Source: Talpa occidentalis
Lineage: Eukaryota > Chordata > Mammalia > Eulipotyphla > Talpidae
Assembly (NCBI RefSeq): GCF_014898055.3
Contig: NW_023601322.1
Span: 7,707,312-7,771,311 of the forward strand
Direction: 5' to 3'
DNA: 64,000 nt
Shown here one piece after another: positions 22,376-34,944 of this stretch; within the stretch, counting starts at the first letter, position 1, and each line of letters starts with the position of its first letter. A program made the position numbers and the translations under genes. The notes beneath the pieces are model-generated. The model was given only the letters and a program-made list of their open reading frames with translations. It did no database searches and was not told where the DNA came from.

Positions 22376-25300
22376 GTTAATGAGTGCCTAGAACTAATGG
22401 AGTAAGAGTATCCTATCAGCAGGATGGCATAAGTGATGCATCTAACTCCAGCCATTTGATCTTGGCAAGTTAACTTGTGTTATTTCCAAATTAGCCTCAT
22501 TGAACTAATTAGGGATAAAAATTCTTGCCCTACCCAAATAATTAATTCCTACAAGAATCAAATAATAACACCCACAGAATTCTTTGAAATTTCTAAGGCG
22601 CTGAATAAGGGCATCTTAGCATTATTTGCAAGTGCTTCTGTTGTTCAACTTCATCGAAATTCTAGATTATTTATGTGTTTATCCTTTACCCCAAACTGAA
22701 AGGACCTATCCTATTCCACTTCTGGCAATCAAAATCTCTTCCAGTTTTCTTCATAATCATTATGAAAATTTCATTCTTTTGTAGTTTCACTTTACTCCAT
22801 TAGTTGTCCATTGTTGTCCCCCAAGGACAGGCTTTTTCAGAAATCTTTTATCTCATTCTTATGAAATAAATGTCTAACTCAAGAAACTTGGGAATTTAAA
22901 ATATTTAGAACAGAATAATAGTCTGTAATAAGTTAATTGAACATACTTATGTTTTGAATAATATGGAATAAAAAATAAAAATGATAAAGGGGATAATAAC
23001 CACAGTATATTTCATTAGAAAAATATGTGCTCTATCTCAAGTTAAAGAAATATTGTAGTATTTTTGCTTAGTAGACATGTGCAAATGATGACAAGGTAGT
23101 GACAATAGTTTAATGAGATGTAGAGATGTAGAGTCAATGATTGTCTTAATTATTAAAATTAAAATGTCTATATAAAAAGATAATGGGACTATAGAAAGAT
23201 AAATGTATATAAAGACAATCTAATTCTTATTTTGGAAGTTCAAATTTGACTAAGATATAAGAAGACAATATTCAGATTGTACTAATTAGTGGAAGCTAAA
23301 ATAGACCTAATCTCAATAGTGGTTGGTGAGTTATTTTGTTCCAATACAATTGGTGAGTTATTTTGTTCCAATACAAACAAAATGTACAGTGTTTTAAAAA
23401 TTCAAAGACTAGTCGATTAGAATGTTAAGAAGGTCCATCCATAGTGAAATAAGAGTCAAAGATTTATAAACAAATCTTCAACATTTACTAAAATATAGTC
23501 ACATTGAAAGTATTTACATACTTTCATGATGTGTACTATCATGATGCAAAATTATAGAAATGTGTACGTGAATAAACATTTACAGATACAACAAACTTTC
23601 ATGATTTCTTGAATATATTGTTAAGCTTTATTTCTTACATTATCAATGAGCTTTTTGGTCCACATGTTACTTTCTTTTGATCCCCATAATCTAAAGGGAA
23701 TTTGAGTATATATAAAGGCATTTAAAATTTTAATATCACTTTTTAAATTGGAATCAAGTATAGCTTATACTATAGTAAAATCATTTTTTAGAATGTCTCT
23801 AGATAAATGAAAATGTAATAGCCTACTGAAATATTCCAGCTTGCTATTAATGGCCTGCTAGATATACTTATATACCAAAGACTCATGCTAATTTATAATG
23901 GCTACTCTGAAGTCAATGTTAATGCCTCTTGTGGTGACTATTAATCTCTGAGGAGTAAATAAAGGGGATACAGTTAAATATGAATTTATATATGTCCTAC
24001 AGTACTAATTAAATTTAATGAAAATCATTAAAGGAGAAGTTAAAAGTTGACTTATCTCAGTGTGAACTCAAATAACTCTTCAAAGCTACCATCAACCTAG
24101 TTTTGTTTTCAGTGTCAAATATAGCTACCATAGCAACTGGCACTGGGGTTAGAGGGATTGGTAAAACATCTTAGAATGAATTATGTGTAGCTAACACAAT
24201 TTCTATTTCTGTTTAAAGTTTAACTGGATTTGTTAATGCCCTTCATTAAAAAAATACCAGGTAGGTACACACCTGCAGTTGAAGCAGATGAGCTTATAAC
24301 TCATTGCCCAGGAGATCACAGTAGAGGGAGCTGCAGACATCACAACAGGAGGGTGATACAACATTTTGGCACGTGCTAGGTAAGTTTGTGCATTCAAGAA
24401 ACCAGGGCCTTGTTGGATATTAGTTGATGTTGATGGAAACTTAGAGTAGAACATTTAGGATGGAAGCTTCACAGAGTCAGAAACTAGAAGTGGGGAGTAG
24501 AAATTATTTGCTATGAAAGATTTGTAGGCACAGACCAGACATGGGGCTATGGAGATTGTCATTACAAAGAAATACCAGTCCTTACAGATTAACCCAAAAG
24601 ACCTTAGAAGTGATAGATTCCATAACTGATAAAATTCCACGAAGAAATGAATCCCCCCCAAAGAACACTGTATAAAGCTATCACTTGCCCTGGCAAAATC
24701 TTTCCCCAAGAGTACCCACCTGTGTCTCTGCAAGAGTCTCCTCTTTCTCTTTTTCCTAACAAACCTGCCCTTTGTGGCCTTTGACTGTTCATGTCTATGC
24801 AATCACCTTTTCCTTCGGAAACTCGCCATGAGCTGCAGAACTGGAAACTCTGCCAAACCCAAGGACCCCACACAGTGAGCCAATACACGCACCCATCAAT
24901 GTCAAGGTGGGGAGTGGGGGTATCAATTTCATGTTTCCACATTCAATACATCTTATCTATAAAGGGAGAAATGAAGAAAGGCTAAGTCTGTAACTGATTA
25001 AGAAGTGGAAATCATTTGTGTTAGCCAGGATAAAGGGGGATTTATAATCATTTTGTGGCTTATACAATATTCATGTCTGTGTGTTTGTTAAAACACAATT
25101 ATGGATTGAAGCTGTATTGTTTTGACCAGCCCTGGCCACAAATGGAGCTTGTCTCATGTCAGACTACCTGTGTTCAACAGAAGAACACCAAGATCTAGCT
25201 CCTGGATGTAGTGGTTCTTTGTTTTAATATTTCACAGTAAATGTATAAAATCATGGGGACATATTACAACATTACAGGGCAAATTAGAACCTGGTATTTT

Positions 25301-25650
25301 TCTGTTTAGAAACATTAATGCCAACAAAGGCAGTCTACAGATATTTATCTACATAAGTGTTTATTATTCAAATTTCTTTTAGTTAAAAACAGCCAATCAT
25401 TAAAAAAATAAACTCATGAGACTAACAGCAACTTTTAAATAGTCATCAAAGGCTTCTGAATATGTATTCCTATCTGCTTTGCCTTAACTTAAAAGAAAAA
25501 AAAATCACCTCTTAATGCTTAGAGGAAAGCAACCTGTATGGGGAAAAAAATATTTCTCATAAACTTTTCTTCTCTAATTACCTTTTGGATAAAACATAAA
25601 TCTATCTGGTATTTTCAATGATATAAAATAGAATAATTATTTAAATAAAA
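22376..25650. other. Unassigned AT-rich DNA
   Basis: Mostly unique AT-rich sequence with no recognised gene. A perfect tandem duplication of 27 bp starting ttggtgagttattttg lies at 23323-23349 and 23350-23376. Minus frames of 115 and 112 codons at 24455-24942 overlap in different frames and show no domain. Confidence 0.5.
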
Positions 25651-25660
25651 AGAAAGAGGA

Positions 25661-25945
25661 GGGCCTCTCTTGGTGGTGCAGGCAGGTGAGTGCAGTGCTG
25701 TGAAGCTGAAGCTCTCCTCAGTCTCTGCAGTGCCGGTTGGATCCTGGTCGGCTAGGGAGGTACCCACATTGCCCGGCAGACCTCTCCTGTCTCACCCGCT
25801 GCTCCCCTCAGCAGTGTATTTATTTCGTCAGCCTGAATGTTCTGCTCCCCTCTCTGTCTCTGCTGAATCCTCTCACTTTCACGCACATCTGGCCTGTACC
25901 CCAGCTCTTGTATGTATGAATAAATAAATCTTTAAAAAAAAAAAA
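25661..25945 (+). mobile_element. tRNA-derived SINE, older type
   Basis: Full-length but diverged copy with a degraded A box. It ends in tgaataaataaatctttaaa, which is AATAAA followed by TCTTT ahead of the A tail. The target-site duplication agaaagagga lies at 25651-25660 and 25946-25955. Confidence 0.92.
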
Positions 25946-26179
25946 AGAAAGAGGAAAATTCTAAAGATATTAATCTAGGATATATGGACACCTTGATGAT
26001 TAATATAATACTTTTTGAAGTAAATGTTACTTGTATACAAAAGATAGAATATTTTATACTGCCATTTTGAAATAAGCACAATTTTACCGCAGTGTTTTGT
26101 ATTATGCAAAATAGTATAAATATTAAATGTCATAAGTCTTTAACATTCTCCTTTATTAAAATTGAAAATTAAATGAAAT

Positions 26180-26604
26180 GAAAATTTCTTAAAAGAAACA
26201 ACTGATCTAAACTCAAGAAGAAATAGAAAGTTTCAGCATCAGTACCCACATGGCTTCATTGTGATATTCTATCATATATTTAATAAATAAGCTTGCAGAA
26301 AAATAATAAAGAAATAATATTGCAGAATAAGAAGTAATTAGACAGATAATACGCAAACTTCCAGAAACCTCATTTTATAATGTCAGTATTGCTCTGGTGA
26401 TAAAACTAATAAAAAAGATATCACAAGGGAAAAAGCCCTACAGATCAATATCTCTCATGAATATAGATACAATCCCAAGAAAAGTTTTAGCAAACGAAAT
26501 TCAGCAGGATGCGAAAAGGATTATTCATGATGAATAAGACTGCAAGAAATAGAAACGCAAGGTTAATATAACATTTGCAAATCAATCAAAATGACTTATG
26601 AAAT
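26180..26604 (+). mobile_element. Old L1 ORF2 fragment, left part
   Basis: The ORF2 reverse transcriptase region is recognisable at the DNA level: ataatgtcagtattgctctg, then agatcaatatctctcatgaa, atagatacaatcccaagaaa and ttagcaaacgaaattcagca. All frames are broken. The L1 is interrupted at 26604 by a Tigger-like element and resumes at 26931. Confidence 0.7.
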
Positions 26605-26928
26605 ATAGTAGTCTCCTTAATCTGTGGAGGATACATTCTAAGGCTCTTTGAAACTGTAGATAGCACCTACCCCAAAATATTTATGCTTATTTTCTGTACA
26701 CACATACCTATGATAAACTTTATTTTATAACTTAGGCACAGTAAGATTAATAACAATAACCAATAATAAAATGAAACCACCATAGCAATATACTGTAATG
26801 AAAGTTGGGTGAATATATTTGCTTTCTCTCTTTCTCAGTGTCTTACTGTAGGTAGTATTTTTGGGCCATGGACAGCACAGATCAGTGAAGTAACCAAAAA
26901 CAAAATTGCAGTTAAGGAGCAACTACTG
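26605..26928. mobile_element. Tigger-like (TcMar) DNA transposon
   Basis: Terminal inverted repeats are visible: tagtagtctccttaatctg at the left end and cagttaaggagcaactactg at the right, which pair closely. TA dinucleotides flank it, as expected for Tc1/mariner-type insertion. The interior includes cacatacctatgataaactt and acttaggcacagtaagatta. At about 325 bp it is a non-autonomous internally deleted element. The exact family name is not settled by eye. Confidence 0.75.
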
Positions 26929-26930
26929 TA

Positions 26931-26986
26931 AGGGGAAGAAGAGAGAAAATCATGTGTGGATTTCAATGGAGGCAGAGAAAGTGTTT
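26931..26986 (+). mobile_element. Old L1 ORF2 fragment, right part
   Basis: aaatcatgtgtggatttcaa followed by tggaggcagagaaagtgttt matches the next ORF2 segment expected after the left part (the region around an IDAEKAF-type motif). The two halves therefore belong to one L1 that was split by the Tigger-like insertion. Confidence 0.6.
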
Positions 26987-27280
26987 CTAAACCCAAGTTC
27001 TCAGCCACTTGCCACTCATAAGCCAAACATGAGAGACGGAGCCTGGGGGGTGTGGAAGGAGACACGTGGAGTCCAGACCTGTCGAGACACTTGGAGAAGA
27101 CGTGGGTGAGAGACCCGTGGGGAAGCTGACGACGGCAGCCTTGACCTTGATTTGTACTTTGATTTTGCATCCTTGGTCCCAACTTGCCTGGCCCCTTCTG
27201 CTCCCTTCCTGTGGTTCCCCACCAGAAGGTGCCTCAAGTCTAAGGTACCGCATTGGAACTGCTGGTGGTGCACCCTGTAC
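26987..27280 (-). repeat. Unclassified dispersed repeat, copy 1
   Basis: The reverse complement of this segment aligns with 42470-42730 at roughly four bases in five by hand, sharing for example caaggatgcaaaatcaa versus aaggagcaaaatcaa and cgggtctctcacccacgtct versus cgggtctctcatgcacgtct. Several frames stay open (67-115 codons) because the repeat is GC-rich; none has a recognisable domain. It may be an LTR or a piece of an ERV interior, but no terminal structure proves that. Confidence 0.65.
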
Positions 27281-27950
27281 TCACTTGGTGTTTATATATG
27301 ATTGATATTTAGCATGAATATGTTATGAATATGTACTAATTTGTGACTATATAACATAACGATATTCTAGCAATCATCACCTTCATCCTATATTTGCTTT
27401 CAATATTTTTTAAATATGTAGATCATTGTAAGTAGTTGTGCTTTAATCTACCATTCCCTAACAGCACCCTCATTCATTACGTTATTGTGAGCCATTATTG
27501 TGTGTTTTGTTCAACTGTATATTTATTCTATTTTTTCTTAAATATTGATTGAGTTAGAAAAATACTGAATTTTTTTAGGTTTCATCATTTTGTTCATAGG
27601 TCCACATTCACTGAGAGAAGCGAGAGATTGGAAATTCGCTTTCAGTTAAGTATTGAGGTGAGGACTTCTTTGGAAAAAAGATTTACATGTGTCCTATGTC
27701 CCCAAAGTCCTATCACCAGGGAAAAGCAAAGGAGACACCTTCCTTTTGCCCTTGGCTAAGTGGGTCGGTCTTTAAGAGAAATACTTGAAAGTGCCTGACA
27801 GGTTTTCTGGAATTTGGGTCTGAACTGACAAAGAAAAACCCAGTATTTGTGAGCCAGCTCTGGTACAAGATGTGTGGGATTTCTTTGGGCAAAAGGCACC
27901 TGGGAGAGAAAACCTTAGCCTTGACTCGTAACCAGAGAATTACCTAAAGC
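27281..27950. other. Unassigned DNA
   Basis: No gene or repeat family recognised. Confidence 0.5.
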
Positions 27951-27952
27951 AG

Positions 27953-28080
27953 TGGTTCTCAAAGTGTGGTCCATCAACAGGCAAGATCAGCATCACTTGG
28001 AGTCCTGCTAAAAGTGCAAATTTGAGGAAGCCATTCCAGATGTTTTGAATTGGAAGCTTATATGAACAAACATTCCAGAA
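27953..28080 (+). mobile_element. MER5-like hAT-Charlie fragment
   Basis: Begins cagtggttctcaaagtgtgg, then gatcagcatcacttggagtc and gctaaaagtgcaaatt. This is the typical 5' portion of MER5-type non-autonomous hAT elements. The 3' half is missing or too eroded. Confidence 0.65.
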
Positions 28081-28199
28081 TATTCTTGTTAATGTGTGGC
28101 TTCTCTGGCCTAAGATGGTGCTGGCCCCTCAGAAGTCTGTATGGGCAGGACAACTGCAGCAGAGGCTGAGAGGTGGAAAATGTCAGGCTGACCTGTTGA

Positions 28200-28970
28200 T
28201 TAGCTGAATTTGGTGTGTAGCCTGCAGACTGAAAGTTTTAGGGAATAACTGATAAGCGCCCTTAAGGGAACATGCACCCTGATTCATGTGTTCCCAGTTG
28301 ACAGTACCCCTTGCTTTAGGAACATGCAGGGGCAGTGTCTATGGGAGGAGAGAATGTAACTGATGAGTCTATAGTGCTTGGTGACTCCCTGGACTTGGGA
28401 CTAGGATGAGCCTCCCTCCATTCAGCTCAGGCATCTCCTCCTGGTCCAACACAGTCACCGCCCCACCCCTACACTGCCATCCGGGGGCAGCTTCCTTGAG
28501 GGTGCTGATCCTGCCTGTTCTCTGGGTAGTGGCTGAATATAGTAGAACAACTCTTTGTGTAAAGACATTCTAACGGTTTAGAATTTGAATTTCTGGATGT
28601 GAGCAAAAGACCTGGCGTGGTCATTGACTGTAGCGCCACCCAGATCTCCAAGGAGTCGGCTCGAGATCACAGCTGCATCTGCTTTTCCCCTAATCCTCTT
28701 TGGAGCCAACTCAGACCTCTGGTCATGGAGGCGGTTCTCTCCTGGGCACACATTCCTCAACTTTCCAAAACCTTTCCACCTGATGCATTGAAACTGAAAT
28801 TTGAGTGGAATCCTGTTTGTTCTGATGCACCAGGTGTCGGGAGAGGCCTGGGCTGGCAGGAACATGAAGGGTAAGAGACAGAGAAGGAAGAAGATATCAA
28901 CCTTCTTGTCTCCTTTCTCCTTTGTGTGTAGATAAGGCCGAGAGGCTCCAAGGAGGGGATGGGGAAGAGG
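28200..28970. other. Unassigned GC-richer segment
   Basis: Clearly richer in GC than its neighbours and free of recognised repeats. A 91-codon + frame at 28599-28874 ends near a donor-like aagggtaagag, and overlapping minus frames are also open. None of these has a domain I know. It could be conserved non-coding DNA, a non-coding exon or chance. Confidence 0.35.
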
Positions 28971-29029
28971 GTGGGAGAAGAGAAATTTTGGTGCTTAGGA
29001 TTTCTGTATTATTAATTTCATGAATATTT

Positions 29030-29240
29030 TCATTCATTAAACATTTGTGTGGTATCTATGCTATCATATGAACTCTTGTAGGGCATCGGGGATATAAAAG
29101 AAAATAAAAAGGCAATATCCCCTTCTTTCTGGAGCTGGTATTCTAGCTGAATAAAAGAGATAATAAACTGTGAAGAAATATAAAGCCACATAAGGGAATA
29201 AAGATGGTATGAGCTTGCTATTACTCAGGCTGGTCAGGAA
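29030..29240 (+). repeat. Ancient repeat relic (L2/MIR-era)
   Basis: ttcattcattaaacatttgt, gcatcggggatataaaaga and ctggagctggtattctagct resemble a common old mammalian interspersed repeat. The family assignment is not secure. Confidence 0.4.
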
Positions 29241-31360
29241 ATATCTCTCTGACCAAACAGGTTGATATTGGAAAAGAAGCCCTAAATGAAGTCAGGCCCA
29301 TATAAATCAGAATGTTATGGGGACTATAAGAGCCTGGCTTTTATCACCGTTGAGTACCTGGAAAATCGATGGGACTTATCCTGTGATTTCTTTCAAGGAC
29401 AGGAAGAAACTGTCAAAGTGATTTTAACAGGGTGTGTTGGGAGATCGTGAAGTTATTTTCTACTTACATTTTTTACAGAATAGCTCATTCAATAAAGCTA
29501 CATATATATATATATATTTTTTTTTTAATATAGATACCATTATAAAAGAAGTCATTCTCATTTAATCATAAAGAGTAAAAAATATTCTACTGAGAGGTTT
29601 TTTAGATAACTTTTTTATGACATGTATGAAATTAGTATAAACTATTGAATCATACTGCTCCAAGTTTGTAGTCCTGTGTGTTGAAGGTAACTAACTGATC
29701 ACGAAGATATTAGCACATGGCAGTTCCATGGGCTCCTTGTTCAGTTGCATTAAAAATCTTAAAATAAGAAAGTGTATTTCCATTAATACTGTTTAATTTT
29801 TGGTTAGTATAACATCTTGGTTAATCCCTATTCGATAAGAAGGGGTTCAGCTTTGTTTTCTGGGTATGAGACTTTCTGGCTTTTCTGAGCATCTCCATTC
29901 AGGAGATGTTTATGTGGCCCTCCTGATATTGACACAAGGCCACTAGGATTTACATGATTAGAGATAAACCAGATGGTATATTTTATTTACATTTCCCAAG
30001 CACATTTTATTCAGAGATTTTAGCTTATCACGACATTAAAAATTAAATGAACTTCAATTGAAAGTCTAATCATCAATTATTAGAACTTTAAATTAAAAAT
30101 TGGAAAGAATCAAAATTCTCCATGGTGCAGAAGACTGACGTGTTAAAAAGAGAAGATGGCAGTGCAACTTTCTAAAGGTAAGAACCGGATTTAGTCTGAG
30201 AGTTCCCCAGTCATGTCTACAAAAGATGGCGCTCAGTTGGCTGTGTTCTGTCTGGCTGTTTCCCGCCTGTATCCACCATCAAATTGGATGCCTGACTGGC
30301 ATCTAAACTTATCTGAAACACTGAGTGTTATGGGATTCCCTACTTGTTCGTTTCACTCTGACGAGGCTCAGATTTTTTACTCTTCTGAAATTCATGCCGA
30401 GTCTAATCTTCGTGACTTTTAGAAAAGAGTAAGGGGAGTATTAATAGCACAAAATAGGTATTGTTCTACTTGTAGTGTGTCAGCCACGGCTCAGGGCTGC
30501 GATGATCAAATCGCAGAATTTTTGGTTCCTTGTTGTCTTCTTTCCCAAAGTTCAAAATATTTACGCCATGTCATTTAACAAGTACAGCTTCCCATGTGTC
30601 TCACAGCTACTATGCGAAGCCCTGCGAGTGTCAACTCAGCCTGGGGACATCAGTGTGCCCTCTCATCCCCCCTTTTATTTTTCAGGAGAAAAAGCTGGTT
30701 TCTCTTTTCGCAGTGCTCAGCTCTTTGCTCCATTTTTCTTTCCCTCTGATCATCACTATTAAATGATGTTGGAAGTAATTACATCCCACTCTCTTCTGGC
30801 CAGGAAGCAGTTTTCAATTAGAGAATAGCTTGAAAAACATTCACCATTACACAAAAACCATGTCTCAATGATACCCTCTGTGTAACAGGATTCGATTTTG
30901 TCCCCGTGCCTGACGAGGCAGCTTAGGCTCTGGGTAATCGTTTTGTGTCCATTAACATGTTAGCCACAGAGATTCTGTCTGCATCTCACATTTCACACCC
31001 CAATCAACCCCCACCCCTGAAACTCCTCTAGATCACATGACTCTGTCCCCAATTGAAACGCCATAGAGCTCAGGACTGGTGGTATTCACGGCCCATCTAG
31101 CGATGCACTTACATGTATGTAGAGGTCTGTGCTAACGATGCTCACGACCTCCAGAGTGGGACCTGTGCCTCATAGATCAATACGTCCCCTAGAGTTGAGC
31201 TATTTGTAAAGTACTTTTCACACCGTGTCACTTAATACATTTTAAATTAAATTTAATTGTGCCCAGGAAGCATGGTGTTTTTAATATCACTCACCAGGAA
31301 ATAATCTTTAGAAGTAGGTTAATAAATGAAAAGCCCAAGGCAGTGTTAATTTCCCAAAGC
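29241..31360. other. Unassigned DNA
   Basis: No gene recognised. 30190-30770 is less AT-rich; it holds 69- to 95-codon + frames and an acceptor-like ccccccttttatttttcag at 30667-30685, without any matching donor or domain that I can see. Confidence 0.45.
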
Positions 31361-31364
31361 CTCA

Positions 31365-31590
31365 GGCCCTGGACAAACTGTGCTCTTAATCATATTTTAC
31401 TGACTTTGCCTATTTATGTTTTTGTTGTTTTCCCCATGGACTATGAATTTCTTGAGGACATGGGGCTGTGGGCTTGATTTCTTTTTTTTCTGTCATTATT
31501 TTTTTTTTCCTATCTTTATTTTGCACATTGGCATGCTGCCTATATAACTGTGGCGCTAAATGCTTCTTGAGCGAATGATTAATTTAAATT
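31365..31590 (+). mobile_element. L2 3' end fragment
   Basis: gactatgaatttcttgagga followed by catggggctgtgg and, further on, aaatgcttcttgagcgaat matches the L2 3' end pattern (the cttgagggcagggac-type motif, then a caataaatg-like end). Diverged, non-coding. Confidence 0.5.
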
Positions 31591-32474
31591 TTAGGCATGA
31601 GTCTAAATCTTCCAATTCTCACTGTGCAGCCCATCTGCCATGCCTTTGTCTATCACTAGAGAAAAGCCAGTCAATAGTGCAGTCTTTATTAATAAAAACA
31701 TAATGCACTTTGCTTGTCCTCGGAGAACTTCATAAACGATAAATAGAAAAAAATGGCAGGCCTCCTTGTCTTTCTCCTGAATGATGAATTCTAGTAACCA
31801 GTGGAATATACTGGGATTTCTAGTTTTCATTAATTCTCCTTCATTCTGTTTGGGTATTTTCATGTCTTCCCTGGGAGAACAGACTGTCAGTCACCCCGTT
31901 TTATTCCTTCATTTGTGTCACAAATGGTTATTGCATGCCAAGTGGAGTCTAGCTGTTATATGAGATACAGGGCAATACTAGTTGATTTAGAAAAGACTGG
32001 TGTCCTTTGCTAAAATGATGACCCACACCTGCTGTGTTGTGGTCATCATCTGATCATTACATTGCAACAGCAAATATCCACTCTTTGAAGCAGTAAGCAA
32101 TGTCTGTGTTGCACAGGTGAAGAAGCTGAGTCCAAAAGATTATCAAAGTCTGGACCGTGGAAAATCCCCAGGCTCTCTGATTTGACTTCACCCAGTGCAG
32201 ATACTGTTAGCTTTGTCTCATCACACTGTGCAAAAACAAGTTTGTGATTGTTTCCCCTGTACAGGGAAAAGTTCTAGTTTTTACCATTTCTGCTTCCCTA
32301 TCACTGGACTAGATTATATTTGGCTCTTTCTTTACCAAATCTCATTCTCTTTCATTTTATTGAGACTATCTGTCCTAATAGATATTTGAAATATAGAAAT
32401 GAGTGAAACCAAATATGTTAACAACAAAGTACACATCTGAGCAGAAGAAAGTTTTTTAAAATATATCCACATCA
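31591..32474. other. Unassigned DNA, possible MIR relic
   Basis: Mostly unique. A possible MIR relic lies at about 32060-32170 (acaggtgaagaagctgagtc). No gene recognised; the 86-codon minus frame at 31603-31863 has no domain. Confidence 0.4.
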
Positions 32475-32490
32475 ATAGATACTATAATAT

Positions 32491-32758
32491 GGGCCTCCCC
32501 TGGTGGCACAGGTTGTTGAGTGCAGCACTGTGAAGCTGTCTGCAGCCTTTGTAGTACTGGTTCTATCCCGGCCAGTTGAAGAGGGTCCCACATGGCACGG
32601 CAGACATCTCCTGTCGCGCCCGCTGCTCCCCTCAGCAGTGTATTTCATCAGTCTGCCTGTTCTATTCCCCGCTCTGTCTCTGGTGAATCTTCTCACCCTC
32701 CCGCGCATCTGGCCTGTACCCTGGTTCTTGTATAAATAAATAAATACATCTTAAAAAA
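32491..32758 (+). mobile_element. tRNA-derived SINE, older type
   Basis: Full-length copy with head gggcctcccctggtggcaca, body gctgctcccctcagcagtgt and an AAATAAATACATCTTAAAA end. The near-perfect target-site duplication atagatactataata / atagatactacaata begins at 32475 and at 32759, with one substitution. Confidence 0.93.
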
Positions 32759-32774
32759 ATAGATACTACAATAG

Positions 32775-33222
32775 ATCCACAAAAGAGAAACTAATACTTA
32801 TTGGCTAGATATTCTATATATTTAAAAAAATAATGGATTTCATTTGCAACAGTAACTTCTCTTAGCAGAAAGGAATGATTGTATGCCATGAGTCAAGTTG
32901 TTCATTTTATCTTCATTTCATCCCGTGCTTTCATGATTAATAGTCTCATTTGTTTCATAAGGAACTTGTGATTGCAGTGGTGCTAAGTAGCTTACTAATT
33001 TTAAGAAAACGTATAAGAATAACAACAATAATAACTCAAACCTTTTACTATGGTGATATTTATGTAGTTTTAAAACTCAGGTTGTTTATTGTTTCAATCA
33101 CATCTTTTCTTACTTTGCATCCCTTCATTACATTAGTAGATGCCAGTTTTATATATTCTGCTAAAGCAAATTTCTAGTAGGCATAGGTAGAAACGATCAT
33201 TGGATATGTGGAAACGTCTCTC
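32775..33222. other. Unassigned AT-rich DNA
   Basis: No gene or repeat family recognised between the two neighbouring SINEs. Confidence 0.5.
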
Positions 33223-33237
33223 ATAAATCTTTGATTC

Positions 33238-33506
33238 AGGGACCTCCCTGGTGGCACAAGGGGTTAAGTGTCAGCACTATGAAACTATCTGCAGCCACTG
33301 CAGCATGCGTTTGATCCCCAGCCAGGGAGGTGACCCACATGGCCCAACAGACTTCTCCTGTCTCGCCCGCTGCTCCCCTCAGCAGTGTATTTCAATCAGT
33401 CTGTCTTTTCTGCCCCCCACTCTGTCTCTGGTGAATCATCTCACCCCCTGCACCTCTGGCCTGTGCCCCAGTTCTTCTATGCATAAATAAATAAGTCTTT
33501 AAAAAA
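33238..33506 (+). mobile_element. tRNA-derived SINE, older type
   Basis: Full-length copy with the diverged head gacctccctggtggcacaag, the body up to ctgtgccccagttcttctat, and an end with AATAAATAAG then TCTTT. The perfect 15-bp target-site duplication ataaatctttgattc lies at 33223-33237 and 33507-33521. Confidence 0.94.
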
Positions 33507-33521
33507 ATAAATCTTTGATTC

Positions 33522-34944
33522 TGGGAAGGCAGGAATAAACATGACCCATTGTTCAAGAGGGCCAAAGCATTCCCTTATGCCCAGGCATTAGGCAACACAG
33601 GCGTGGTGGCAAATTGTACATGGTAAGGCTCCGGGAGAGCTGGGGAAACATTATTTCTGAATCTGTCTATGAGGATGTTTCCAGAAAACAATTTCATTTG
33701 AACTGGCAGACTCAGAAGAAGGAGGTCGCCTCAGCAATGTGGGCTGCCATCAACTGTGCTTGACACTCATAAGCTGAACACAAAAGCAGAGAAAGAGCAA
33801 AGTTGTTCTCTGCTTGGGCTGACACATCCACTTTCTCCCGCCCTTAGGTCTCAGTGCTCCTGGTTCTGGAGACTTCAGATGTAAAACTGGGCCACCTCCT
33901 CCTCTGGTTTTAGGCCTTTAGATTCACAATGACTTCCCCGGCTCTCCAGCGTACAGATGGCAGATCTTATATTTCTCTGTTTCCATAACTGCATGAGCCA
34001 AGTTATTTACAATAAATCTTTTTTTCTTCCTCCCTACACATCTTCTCTCCAGATGCATGTAATTATTGCCTTATTTCCACTGTGTGAATGGATAAGAAGT
34101 ATTATCAATCAATTTAATCAAAACAGAAATAATAACAAGATGATGATATTAAACCATTATACTCTCTATGAATTTGAATTTATTAATTTTTCTCTTCCAT
34201 CTTCCATCTTTTTATTGTTTTCAAACACTGGGCCCATTCAGAGTAAATCACTCTCAATCAGAATAAAGTATTTCACACTTTGTCAGGCATTCCTCACAAC
34301 ACTGTGACAAATACCCACAATTCATTGAAAATTCTTAAACAAAAGATCTATCAAACCTCTTTTCCATTGCATCTCTGCTCAGAGCTTCTTTACATCTATT
34401 CAAAAAAAGGCACCAAACAGCTGTTGCCCCAGCTAGAAATAACCTTTCTGTTATTTCTTCTGAAACAAATCTGTATTTTTTTCCCATAAATTTTAGCTAT
34501 TTATTTATCACTTCTTTTGTAACTTGGATCAAGGCAAAAATAACCAAGTGTTCTTTTTCACATTCTACATGAAAATTCTTTATCTGAATGGCATGCGGAG
34601 AGAAGAAAATCTTTATCTTGATAGATTTCTTTACTTGAGCATTCCGCTAGTGAGAAGAACCACAAATTGTTACAAAAAATAAATGGCAAGAAACTAGCTT
34701 AGCTCATATATATTTTTCTATTTTTTCACCTCTCCCTCCCACTGTACCCCCATTTTTTCCCAAAAGTTGAACTTCTCCATAATAAAGAGCCATAGACTAT
34801 ATTGAGGTAATTCAATGAATGTAAATGAGATTCACAACCTGACATTTCTCACTGCAAAAAACCCCTTGCATCTGTCTCTTTGCATTCATTGCCAGCATTT
34901 TGATGTGTGATTTCCTTAACCCAAACACACTAATTCCATTATTG
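33522..34944. other. Unassigned DNA
   Basis: No gene recognised. The 116-codon + frame at 33957-34307 runs through AT-rich sequence without a domain. Confidence 0.5.

Noticed and set aside
26835..27305. Cluster of overlapping frames on both strands as a gene
   Set aside because: It coincides with copy 1 of a dispersed repeat found again at 42.4 kb, and partly with the Tigger-like and L1 pieces.
33957..34307. 116-codon plus frame as a gene
   Set aside because: Hydrophobic and polar residues reflect T- and A-rich DNA; no motif and no supporting context.
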